The notes below the pieces were generated by a model that was given only the letters and a program-made list of their open reading frames with translations, made no database searches and was not told the origin of the DNA. From positions 934,728-956,051 of the forward strand of contig BFEA01000400.1 of assembly GCA_003427395.1 (NCBI GenBank): a DNA stretch of 21,324 bases. Reading direction: 5' to 3'. Made by a program: the position numbers and the translations under genes. The stretch comes from Chara braunii. Lineage: Eukaryota > Streptophyta > Charophyceae > Charales > Characeae. Positions 8,761 through 16,904 of the stretch are shown here, piece by piece (position 1 is the first letter of the stretch; each line of letters starts with the position of its first letter).

Positions 8761-9681
8761 TGCAATCAGACTCGTCTTATTCACACTTTTCATGCATGTA
8801 AACAGCATCACAGCAAACTGGTGACAATAGCCCACTCAATACTCAGAGAAATGGCTCCCAAATAAGAATTCACTTTCAACTGGCTATGGCGACTCAGCGC
8901 CCAATCAACTCACTGTACACACACTGGATCACCCTGGATATCCCACACACGTCACTCTGAACACTCGAACACACACACACACACTTCCTACTAACTACAG
9001 CTATGGCCGCTATGGCTGCCTCTAACCTATCGCTATGCTAACTCCCTCTCTCTCGCCCACTGCGTCCTCCGGGCTCACTGCAGACCTCCTTGCACAAGTC
9101 GCTGTGGCAGCGCTTCCGCATGGCTCATGCAGGAATGAATGAATGGCTGGGCGCTGCCTCTTGATTTATAGTTCTGCAGGTCGTTGGTCTGGCCCATTTC
9201 CCTTGCCCGAAGTGCACACAGTCCCGTGCGGTACTTGCTGGACTGACTGGGGACTGGGACTGTTGACTCAGCAGGGTAGACTTCTACCACTTGCCCACTT
9301 GCCTCACCACTTGACCACTTGCCTCTGCTTAAACGTGGGCAACTCCGAAAGGCCACTACTGGGACCTTCCGGAAGACCGTAGACTTGGCCTTTCGTGACT
9401 GTAGCAGCTACGATTCTGACCCTTCTGGACTGTAGCAGCTACGACCTTGACCTTTCAAGAAAACTACAGCTACGATGTCTAGACCTAACTAAGACTCCTA
9501 TCCGACAAGTCTACAGATCGAACCCATGCTACCTATGGACCCTACGACAACCTATCAGCTATTACAAATACACAGGTTGCGGGTTCAATTCTACGGGGTA
9601 CTGTACACAGGTAAGGTTGGGGTCTAGGGATCGAACCCTGGGATCTGCAGCAGCTACTGCTAACTGGTGAATACCATTTCA
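8761..9681 (-). repeat. LTR copy C (921 bp)
   Basis: Termini are TG...CA, with TATAAAT on the minus strand at 9170-9164. It is longer than copy A because of added CA-rich sequence (about 8970-8983) and a local repeat of the GACTGTAGCAGCTACGA block at about 9399-9442. Its intact ends define the boundaries used for the other LTR copies. Confidence 0.8.
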
Positions 9682-9859
9682 AAAGTGCACTTGAATGGCA
9701 TTTTGGATTCAGCGAATTTTCAGAATTTTCAGAATTTTCAGCGTTTTTGAAATGGTCTTATCAGAGGAAATTCCAATGCTCCAAATGATAGAGAGTTGTT
9801 CAGCTTACAGAACTTGTTGCCAGGCAGTGGCAGGCCCACCGTCCAGGAAAAGGACGAGT

Positions 9860-9951
9860 GTCAGTCGTATCTGTTTGTAGTCAAATCCGCCATAACAAGG
9901 TGAGGGTCAGTCGTATCTGTTTGTAGTCAAATCCGCCATAACAAGGTGTCC
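9860..9951. repeat. 46-bp tandem duplication
   Basis: Two adjacent, nearly identical units include GTCAGTCGTATCTGTTTG and ATCCGCCATAACAAGGTG. No coding meaning is evident. Confidence 0.85.
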
Positions 9952-10260
9952 TGAAAATCAGGATCTAAGCTGAGGCTCCAAGAAATCAGAATGTAGTCTA
10001 TCCTTGAAAACACAGCGCGGAATTTGTGACCTTATTGCACCTTCTTGATAGACGCGAACTCTTTTTTGGTTGATCGTTTTGTCGCTTTTCAACATCCCCA
10101 TGAACCATTAGGATCATGAGCTACACCTGAATTCGTTCTTGGTTGATTCTTACTTTTCATTTTTGAACATCACCGCGAACTATTAGGATCATGAACAACA
10201 ACAGCCAAACCAGAATACAGTCGAGTCAATTTGTTTGGATCGGGAGAAGGAGAGGAAGAG
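9952..10260. other. Non-coding stretch with an imperfect repeat
   Basis: Two diverged segments (about 10064-10111 and 10140-10195) share GGTTGAT, TTTTCA, AACATC and AGGATCATGA. A similar segment is seen at about 665-690. No gene is recognised before the (CT)n tract. Confidence 0.45.
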
Positions 10261-10267
10261 GATGGCG

Positions 10268-10270
<3 letters not shown>

Positions 10271-10308
<38 letters not shown>

Positions 10309-11003
10309 NNNNNNNNNNNNNNNNNNNNNNNNNNNNNNNNNNNNNNNNNNNNNNNNNNNNNNNNNNNNNNNNNNNNNNNNNNNNNNNNNNNNNNNNNNNN
10401 NNNNNNNNNNNNNNNNNNNNNNNNNNNNNNNNNNNNNNNNNNNNNNNNNNNNNNNNNNNNNNNNNNNNNNNNNNNNNNNNNNNNNNNNNNNNNNNNNNNN
10501 NNNNNNNNNNNNNNNNNNNNNNNNNNNNNNNNNNNNNNNNNNNNNNNNNNNNNNNNNNNNNNNNNNNNNNNNNNNNNNNNNNNNNNNNNNNNNNNNNNNN
10601 NNNNNNNNNNNNNNNNNNNNNNNNNNNNNNNNNNNNNNNNNNNNNNNNNNNNNNNNNNNNNNNNNNNNNNNNNNNNNNNNNNNNNNNNNNNNNNNNNNNN
10701 NNNNNNNNNNNNNNNNNNNNNNNNNNNNNNNNNNNNNNNNNNNNNNNNNNNNNNNNNNNNNNNNNNNNNNNNNNNNNNNNNNNNNNNNNNNNNNNNNNNN
10801 NNNNNNNNNNNNNNNNNNNNNNNNNNNNNNNNNNNNNNNNNNNNNNNNNNNNNNNNNNNNNNNNNNNNNNNNNNNNNNNNNNNNNNNNNNNNNNNNNNNN
10901 NNNNNNNNNNNNNNNNNNNNNNNNNNNNNNNNNNNNNNNNNNNNNNNNNNNNNNNNNNNNNNNNNNNNNNNNNNNNNNNNNNNNNNNNNNNNNCTCTCTC
11001 TCT
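10271..11003. repeat. (CT)n microsatellite containing an assembly gap
   Basis: A perfect CT run (10271-10308) enters a gap of 685 N (10309-10993), and CT repeats resume at 10994. Open frames drawn across the Ns have no support. The gap length may be an estimate. Confidence 0.95.
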
Positions 11004-11522
11004 GTGTGGGCCTCGGCCAAGTTTGCCAAGGTTACAGGGGACTCCTCACTGCCGATTTACTTGCACTACTGCACTTGGTTCAAAACAAGTCACCTGGCTT
11101 CGATCCCATGACCATCACCGGAGAACAGTTGAGGGCTACGAAGCAGGGAACAGTTCCCCGCGGCCAAGCGATCGGCAGGCTTTAACTACCGGCTGACAAT
11201 GACTGGAACAACAACAAGGACCAAATAGAGTCCAGATCCATTTTGTCTTTATTTCGTACTTTGAGTTGTCCTTTCGACAATTTTGCCCTTAAAGTTTGTG
11301 TGTCCTCCCCTTTCCCGTCCCAGTCTCGAAATGACACTTGGCTTCTAGACTCCAGTTGGTTATATTATATTTTATTTCTAGATCGGACGCTGCACGACTT
11401 CCCGCCACTTACACAGTTTTTTTTTAACTTCTTTAGGAAAGCAGATTTTGAGACGTCAATCGTTGCAAGCTTGTGCCTTTATTTCCCGGTGTGGCACATG
11501 GATACTTCCGGAACCTGTTTGT

Positions 11523-11581
11523 CTCAGTTTATTTTATTTTATTTTATTTTATTATTTATTTATTTATTTATTTATTTATAC
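11523..11581. repeat. TTTTA / TTTA microsatellite
   Basis: A TTTTA pentanucleotide run passes into a TTTA tetranucleotide run. It gives spurious hydrophobic open frames on the plus strand. Confidence 0.9.
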
Positions 11582-11727
11582 TTCTATCGGAACTTGTGTT
11601 TTTGCTGCGTTTATTCTACTTCCAGACAGTAGTATGCTACAAGGTGACTACGACTCCCCTACAGATAAAGACGCGAGAGGCAAGGCGTGCGGGCTCTCTT
11701 TTCGACAGAAACGGTCAACAAGTGTAC

Positions 11728-11768
11728 CTTCCTGATGATTCCACGCAGACGGATGAAACCGGTAGAAG
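11728..11768 (+). ncRNA. Hammerhead-ribozyme-like motif, second PLE family
   Basis: CTGATGA (11732-11738) and GAAA (11755-11758) are present. Stem I pairs 11728-11731 with 11765-11768 (four pairs). Stem II is short: T-T mismatch at the closing position, then three pairs 11740-11742 with 11751-11753. Stem III is A11758-T11763 around a four-base loop, and the triplet is GTA with the predicted cut after 11764. The geometry downstream of GAAA is the same as in the other three motifs here, but the poor closing pair of stem II makes activity doubtful. Confidence 0.45.
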
Positions 11769-11900
11769 CACATGCTTGTCCATGCATGGGGAGATGTTGA
11801 CTATGGAAGTACAAGTACTACAAGAAGCAGGTACATGTTTTGAAGTGACTCTCTGTGTCTCGTACTTGGCTGGTTTGTTCAGAGTCACTATGTCATAGAG

Positions 11901-12121
11901 CTTGGCGATAATGTTAAATTCTTTTCTACGCTTATTGGTCAGCGGCTGGTCAAATACAAAGGTCCTTTCAAAGGCTACTAAAACACCAGACACAAAAACT
12001 CCGAAGCATTTTGGAATTTCTCAACCCCACTAAATCCGCTGTATATTTTAAACGATTTTGGTCACCGGCGCTAGGAATTTCTCACAGGGAATCTCTTTTT
12101 TTATAATTTACCCTCTTCACT
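11901..12121. other. Non-coding stretch
   Basis: No gene, repeat or structural RNA is recognised between the putative second PLE remnant and the hairpin array. Confidence 0.3.
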
Positions 12122-12501
12122 GTGTGGCATACTGCGTAGCCACACGGGCCTGCAGGGCCCGTCCCGCATTCTCAACCTAAAAGCCTAGAAAATAGGGCTT
12201 ACAGGCCCCATGTCGTTTCAGCCTGAAACTCAAAACGAGGGCCTGCAGGCCCTATTTCGTTTTCAGCCTATAACAGGGCTTTTCAGCCCTGAGGGTTTTC
12301 AGCCTGAAACGGAGGGCCACTTTCGGGCCCTCATAAGATCGACCTACCCTAAGACTCAGGCACAAACCAGGGTTTTGGGAACAGGCTATTTCTGGCCTGT
12401 TCCCCACGACAGCCTTGGGCAGGAGCTGCAGCGGCAGCCCCTGACTGCCTTCGGCATTGGCAAGAGCAGCCTCCTGGACTGCCTCGCCTGCAGCCAGGAG
12501 G
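12122..12501. repeat. Hairpin array 1 (consecutive short perfect inverted repeats)
   Basis: At least eight stem-loops follow one another. Paired arms are 12122-12128/12139-12145, 12144-12150/12156-12162, 12215-12220/12224-12229, 12238-12243/12248-12253, 12274-12280/12285-12291, 12312-12318/12326-12332, 12377-12386/12395-12404 and 12470-12477/12494-12501. Stems are 6-10 bp, mostly GC, with loops of 3-16 bases. The density is far above the rest of the window apart from a second array at 20854-21280. Open frames on both strands here follow from the symmetry and are not evidence of a gene. Confidence 0.75.
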
Positions 12502-13598
12502 TACCCGAGTAGTACATAGGAAGTTCCCATGCACTTCACGGGTAGGTAGTTGGACAATAGGCACGAGTAGTCTTCAGGATTCAGCCGCAGCACTCGGGAG
12601 GAGCGCTGGCAGTAGTAGTTAGCGCTAGCAGTAGTCTTCAGCGCTGGGCGCTCATAGCTGTAGTAGTAGTCTTCAGCGCAGGGCGCTGGTAGCTGGTAGT
12701 GGTAGCGTTGGACAGAGATGGCTGGCGGAGGCCAGGTACTTACCTGTGGCGCCATAGCTCCAGCTCCATCTTCGAGGTACCTGCATCAAGGCGCCAACTT
12801 CACAGGTTAGTACTGGACAGAGAGAGAGAGAGTTCTTCTTCTTCCTCTTCTAAGTCCACCATCTCTTCTCACCCTCTCACCACCTGACTTCTCAGGATCA
12901 GCAGACTACGACAGAGACAGAGAGAGTTGTGACTTGAGACTTGACGACATTGGATCCAGACTCGACATTTGGGATTCAGACATTTTATCGAGGGACTATT
13001 TGGGCCTGTGCCGAAGACTTGGTGTTGACGACATTCCCATCTTCCCCTCCTCTTCGTCTAACCCCCTTCTTCTTCGTCTGTGTATGGTTGGGGCTGGTGC
13101 AGTCTTCCTGTGTGAAGCGCCAGACCCCTTTCACACCATGGAACGATGATGATGATGTATGTTCAGGGCTGCATTGCAATATTGATTGTTCGGATCATTG
13201 GTATCTTAGTCTTCCGCTACGCTATCTTGTACTTTGTATTGAGAGGTCGGTTCTTGTTCTGGTCTGCACCGTTACAGTATGCAACAACTGCCTGTAAGGG
13301 TTGGTTTCCCTATCTCTTTTTTTTCTAGCAAATCCTTGTACAAGCCCTCTTCCCCATTCAAAAAGAGATTTGAATGGTTCACCGGTTCCACCCCAAAACC
13401 CGGGGACGCGTGCCACAAAAAGAAATTTATCGACTGCAGTCATGCTTTTCAACCTGGTAAAGGCTCCGCCGCAGCTCCATGAAAACACCTGCTATTACCG
13501 TAGTAGCTGCATGAATCTCGTGAACTTGGAGTCGAAGTTTTACGTGTAGTTGCTCTCGTATTACTGTGCCCTTTCCAACAGGTTGTTGCCGCAGTCTG

Positions 13599-13600
<2 letters not shown>
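12502..13600. other. Stretch without a recognisable gene
   Basis: It contains a 35-bp near-tandem repeat (TAGTCTTCAGCGC at 12632 and 12667), a GA run at 12819-12833 and pyrimidine-rich DNA. A perfect splice-donor-like CAG/GTAAGT lies on the minus strand (GTAAGT complement at 12738-12743), but no convincing exon adjoins it. Short frames here show no domain. Confidence 0.35.
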
Positions 13601-13649
<49 letters not shown>

Positions 13650-13673
13650 NTCTATCTATCTCTCTCTCTCTCT
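13601..13673. repeat. (CT)n with TATC units, left flank of the PLE
   Basis: A CT run is interrupted by TATC tetranucleotides and one N (13650). It ends exactly where the pseudo-LTR begins. PLEs with an N-terminal endonuclease are known to favour microsatellites, so this is probably the target tract. Confidence 0.9.
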
Positions 13674-14774
13674 GTGGGTGCCCTAGCTAAGTTTGCTAGG
13701 TTGTCCGGCGGTCTGTGGAGGGTTTACCTCCCCACTGAATACCCCGGACTCGCGAAGTTTATGAATCGGGGAATGTGAAATGACAGCTGCCCGAGGGATG
13801 ATAGTAGCCTTCCAATGAGTTTCGGTTTTTTAAGCAGTACTGTAATCTGGGTCTGTCCAGGGGAAACGAACAGCTGTGCTCCTTTCTCGTTGTTTATTTT
13901 CCCTTTTTTATTTTCTTTTTTTATTTCCTTTTTTACTCTTCCTTTTCTTCTTCCGTAGCGTTTTTTTAAGTTTTTTTATTTTTTTTAGTTTTTTTAATTT
14001 TTAAAATTTTTCCCATTTAGCAGATCTCGTTTTTCCGGGTTTTCGTGGCGGTAGGAAAAAGGATCCGACCAAGATATATCCAGTAGTCTTTTTTGAAACA
14101 TGAAACTTAGTAAGTAGTACGAAGGGCAGTTTTTTGCGAGTCTGACANGGAGTATTTATAGTGTAATCAACGGAAAAGATGAAAGTCNAAGCTCCCGTCC
14201 GCCGGTGAAACACAGAGGCCCGTCAATTGAGACAAACCCAAGCGATGGAGGCAGGTGGAAGAAAGGAACGATGGGAGGACCTGAGCGGAGGAAGGACTTT
14301 TCGGGTAGAGGGTACACGAACGATCGGAGCAACGGGTCTGCGTGGATGAAGCGGGAAAGGAGAGAGGGAAAAAGACTGCGGGAGGATCTAGGGCGCCANA
14401 AGTACGAATGAAGAAGGAAGAGGGTCTACATACATGTACAATAATCACACAATTTAGGATCGGGAGATCGGTTGTTGTGATAAGTAGGAGGAGAAGTAGA
14501 AGGCTTTGGCAGATAAGTAGAGGGACGAGACACTACACGTAGGAGCTCCAGGGGATAAATAGGAAGCTCGACAGTAGATGGACAACTCAACTTCCAAGGT
14601 TCCGTGAGGTGGTGGGGAAGATCCCCCTGACGAGGCTGCCGCGTACGCCAGCAGCGAAATGCGTAGGGGCGATGCATACTGTGTTTTTTTATGATCTTAA
14701 GTTTTGAGTGGGCATGGTTGAGATACTTGGTGTGTTCGGCGAGTGTCATTTGTTTGCTTCTCCATCTCTTATCT
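13674..14774 (+). repeat. Upstream pseudo-LTR of the PLE
   Basis: It matches 19131-20407 in two blocks: 13676-14336 with 19135-19806, and 14433-14774 with 20066-20407. It starts with three hairpins: 13682-13687/13695-13700 with loop TAAGTTT, 13715-13721/13727-13735, and 13742-13746/13767-13771. A T-rich tract lies at about 13885-14010 and a hammerhead-like motif at 14623-14669. Single Ns at 14148, 14188 and 14399 are consensus ambiguities; the first two can be read as C and A from the other copy. Confidence 0.9.
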
Positions 14775-15208
14775 CGAGGAACGTGGTAATTGTTTTTGTT
14801 TGACATCAAGCGGTGGCTACGATGGTCGATTGGAGCTTTGTCTGTGTGGCGTGATCGTCCCCGAGCCGGAGCTGTATTGTGAGCGGAAGTGTGAACGTCT
14901 TCTGCGGAGCTGTATCGAGCGAGTACACTACGCTGGAGAAGAGATCCGAGAGACTTGGTTACGATAAGCAGGGGTGTGATCATCTCCTGCGAACGCTGGA
15001 TATCCAGCAAGTATACTTGGGAGATCGGATTCACAGTGATACAATGGAACAGAGGAACGCTGGTCTGCGGGTGGAGGTCGTAATCTTCGTTTGAACAAGC
15101 CGGTGGGAACGGGGGAGTTGGAGCTCTGTAGTTAGTGTCTTTACCACCAGTAGAAATGCGGGTAGAAATATGACGGATTGCAACTTTAGGGAGGAGGAAT
15201 TTCATCAT
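14426..15208 (-). other. Long antisense open frame in pseudo-LTR and leader
   Basis: The minus strand is open for 260 codons from 15208 down to 14426, antisense to the element's leader and pseudo-LTR. The product is basic, rich in His, Ser and Pro, with no domain I recognise. In the downstream pseudo-LTR the same frame has a stop (a G-to-A change on the minus strand near 20262), and it crosses the assembly error. The length is notable but conservation is not supported, so a gene is uncertain. Confidence 0.2.
14623..14669 (+). ncRNA. Hammerhead-ribozyme-like motif in upstream pseudo-LTR
   Basis: The core is CTGACGA (14627-14633) plus GAAA (14656-14659). Stem I is 14623-14626 with 14666-14669 (four G-C pairs). 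Stem II is G14634-C14655, a bulged G14635, then 14636-14639 with 14651-14654; the next pair is a C-A mismatch. Stem III is A14659-T14664 around a four-base loop. The triplet is GTA and the predicted cut is after 14665. With stem I open and II and III closed it is type I, the form known from PLE pseudo-LTRs of other clades. The very short stem III is also usual in retroelement hammerheads. An alternative hairpin (14659-14664 with 14672-14677) could compete. Comparison with 20255-20303 shows the same fold with changes that mostly keep pairing. Confidence 0.7.
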
Positions 15209-15411
15209 TTATGGCTAGATATTGAGAGGATAGTATATGATAGCTTAGTACCATACCTGTTCGTAGCTCTACACTTTAACGACGAAGCATCTAAGGAAGA
15301 ACTTTTTGAAGAATTAGAAAAATTCCTGGGAAGATTGTATAGCCTTGGGTGCGTGGTGAGGGATCAGAGAAGGAGAAAAGAGGAGGAGTTTGAGGAGAAG
15401 GAGATAGTATG
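15170..15411 (+). pseudogene. PLE upstream open frame (acidic, unidentified)
   Basis: The frame begins ATGACGGATTGC at 15170 and stays open to 15622, but the protein-like part ends near 15411, where the zinc-knuckle ORF1 starts in another frame. The first 80 residues contain an alternating hydrophobic region (IVYDSLVPYLFVALHF) and then an acidic and basic helical region (ASKEELFEELEKFLG, then RRRKEEEFEEKE). This resembles the start of a gag-like protein. It may be the N-terminal part of ORF1, joined originally in one frame or by frameshifting. I do not recognise a domain. Confidence 0.4.
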
Positions 15412-16335
15412 GCGCATCTGCAGAATCAAGGTGCACCGCAAATACATGGCTATGGCAACGGAGCGCCAATGGGCGGGTCTCAACAGGGGGCGATCTCTTG
15501 CTATATGTGCGGGAAACTTGGACACTACGCGTGCAACTGTTGGGCAGCGGGGAACGGTAGGCCTCCGATACCGTTTCAGACCCAATCGAACGGAGTTATG
15601 GACAAAGAGACCAAGGAAATGAAGGAATATTTCCGCGAGAAGATTAGGAAGCAAAAGATGGAGGAGGAAAGGAGGGAGAGAGAAGAAGAGGAGAGAAGGA
15701 GGAGAGACGAAGAAAACAGGAGAGAGCTAGAAAGAATTAAGGAAACAGAAGCTAGGGAAGCCAAGCTGGAAGCGCGAATGGTGCGTTTGCTCACCCAGCA
15801 TACGAGATCGAGTAACAAAGCGGAGGAAGCAGTAGTGAAGAAAAAATCAGCAAAGACGAAAGCACGCATGCTATGAGAAATAAGAAGCTATCTGATCAAA
15901 TCCGATGATGACAATGAGGAGGTTAACGCAGAAGCGGAGAAACTGATCGATGCCATCGAGAGAAGGAAGGGAAAGAAGGAGGAGGAGGGAAAGGCTTCCA
16001 AGAATCTGAGGAAAGGACACTATGGTAATCCAGTGAGGATCGTGGATGAAGACGAAGTGAAGACACCTCCACCTATGAGGAGAGGAGCGGACGCTTAGGT
16101 TGGAGGTACGGAGATGCTTAACTTCGCCATTGAACTACACAGACGGTTGTCCGAGAAGAAGGTTCCCGAGCTGAGGAAGCTTTGCAATCAGGAGGGGATC
16201 GAATGGTCCAAGAAAGACCATGCTATCGGAGAACTGGTGCGATGCAGAGCGAGGCTGGCGTATGAGGAGTTCGTTGAGAACGGTAAGATCTCCCCCATTT
16301 TTGAAAATAGAACCAAGGATGGATATACGACGTGA
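15409..16335 (+). pseudogene. PLE ORF1: CCHC zinc knuckle, basic coiled coil, SAP-like domain
   Basis: One frame runs 309 codons with two in-frame stops, TGA at 15874-15876 and TAG at 16096-16098. Residues C31, C34, H39 and C44 form a retroviral-type CX2CX4HX4C zinc knuckle (CYMCGKLGHYACNC), the usual nucleic-acid binder of gag proteins. Residues of about 64-155 are an almost uninterrupted Lys/Arg/Glu helix, a likely coiled coil. The C-terminal part (16114-16335) has VPELRKLCNQEGIEWSKKDH followed by a second amphipathic helix, which fits a SAP DNA-binding motif. The role would be RNA or target-DNA binding for the element. Most PLEs have a single ORF, so a gag-like ORF1 is unusual. Start choice: the ATG at 15409 precedes the Gln/Gly-rich segment and the knuckle. 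Confidence 0.7.
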
Positions 16336-16436
16336 AATGTGGAGGATGATGAACGAGAGGGGAGAAGGTTGATAGGGGGGAAGCCAATCTGAGTAGCACG
16401 GTAGAAGACAGGATATTCAGGCTATTTGTAGTATAC

Positions 16437-16904
16437 GTGATCCGCGGAGGATGCCCGTGGGCAAAAAAGTGGATAACGATGATGGGAGGGGAAGATCGAG
16501 ATGTATCGACTGAAGACTCAGGTGTGTACGTTTTGGTGAGTCTGTGGTGCCGACACTTCTACATCGGTTGCACGTCACGGAAAGTGATTATGAGGTGGAC
16601 AGATCATGTGAAGAAGGCGGTAAGTGGGGGCTTGGAGAATGCCCCTAAACTGCATGCATGGCTAAGGATATTTGGATGGCGCAACTATCTTGCCCTGCCC
16701 CTGGTTAGCAACACGCAAGATCCGATGATGGTTGAAAGAGCTCTTATTAGGCGGTTCTCGCCCGCTCTGAGTACTCAAGGAACAAGGAAGGAAGAAGGGA
16801 GAGTAAGGAGGAGGAAGGGGAGGAGGGAGAGAGGGAAGAGGAAGTACGAGCGCTTGGGAGGGTCAATTATCCGGTTTAACGAAGGGAATCGATCATTGAC
16901 TTAG
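16437..16904 (+). pseudogene. PLE ORF2 part 1: GIY-YIG endonuclease
   Basis: Residues G29-V30-Y31 and Y42-I43-G44 are the two halves of the GIY-YIG signature. R53 with W54 and H57 follow on the next helix, and E100 in VERALIRRFSPAL is the metal-binding glutamate of the family, in the usual PALN-like context. The nuclease would nick target DNA to start reverse transcription. The frame opens with GTG at 16437 and is in fact open from just after a stop near 16350, so the true start is unclear. A basic tail (residues of about 116-140) leads to a TAG at 16902-16904. The next block starts in another frame with a one-base overlap, so a frameshift separates domains that should be fused. I do not see the CCHH zinc motif usual in PLE nucleases, which fits Chlamys-type elements. 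Confidence 0.8.

Larger units (their letters stand above)
8722..9681 (-). mobile_element. Internally deleted LTR retrotransposon
   Basis: Flanks are AAAG at 8718-8721 and 9682-9685, a 4-bp target duplication, and the interrupted repeat reads through once the insert is removed. On the minus strand the order is a full LTR (9681-8761), one base, a primer-binding site (8759-8748), about 14 bases, and the last 12 bases of a second LTR (8733-8722, TGCAATCAGACT on the plus strand). Nearly the whole element, gag-pol and most of the 3' LTR, is gone while both outer ends are kept. It is the same family as the LTR pieces at 3164-4937. Confidence 0.8.
8381..9790. repeat. Tandem repeat of about 195 bp, interrupted by an LTR element
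   Basis: Repeat units start with AATTTTCAGCGTTTTT at about 8381, 8574 and 9730. Leaving out the LTR insertion (8722-9681 plus 4 bp), the spacing is 194-195 bp both times. Units share ATTAACAAACCA, an A-rich block, GGTGAAACAGTAAGGCAAAA, GTGCACTTGAATG and CATTTTGGATTC. The third unit has a small AATTTTCAG triplication at about 9717-9740 and ends near 9788. The monomer length is in the usual satellite range, but only three units are visible. Confidence 0.75.
11004..11900 (+). mobile_element. Remnant of a second Penelope-like element family (pseudo-LTR-like)
   Basis: Directly after the (CT)n tract comes GTGTGGGCC and a hairpin (stem 11011-11017 with 11025-11031, loop CAAGTTT). The element at 13674 also starts next to (CT)n and has the same hairpin position and a TAAGTTT loop. 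A hammerhead-like motif follows at 11728-11768, about 0.7 kb in; in the main element it is about 0.95 kb in. Sequence between the two landmarks is not clearly alignable, so this would be a different family. The right boundary is a guess, and no endonuclease or reverse transcriptase is visible. Confidence 0.4.

Noticed and set aside
9860-9951. CRISPR-like repeat
   Set aside because: Only two units directly abutting, with no spacers, in a eukaryotic context.
10191-11196. Four long open frames spanning the gap
   Set aside because: Most codons are Ns; the only real sequence is CT-repeat translation.
11473-11898. 141-codon plus-strand frame
   Set aside because: The first part translates the TTTTA/TTTA microsatellite, and the rest overlaps the hammerhead-like motif and shows no known domain.
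12252-12755. 167-codon minus-strand frame
   Set aside because: It lies largely over hairpin array 1, where inverted repeats keep both strands open; no domain is recognisable.
15576-15869. Ser/Leu-rich minus-strand frame
   Set aside because: Shadow of the Glu/Arg-rich coiled coil of PLE ORF1.
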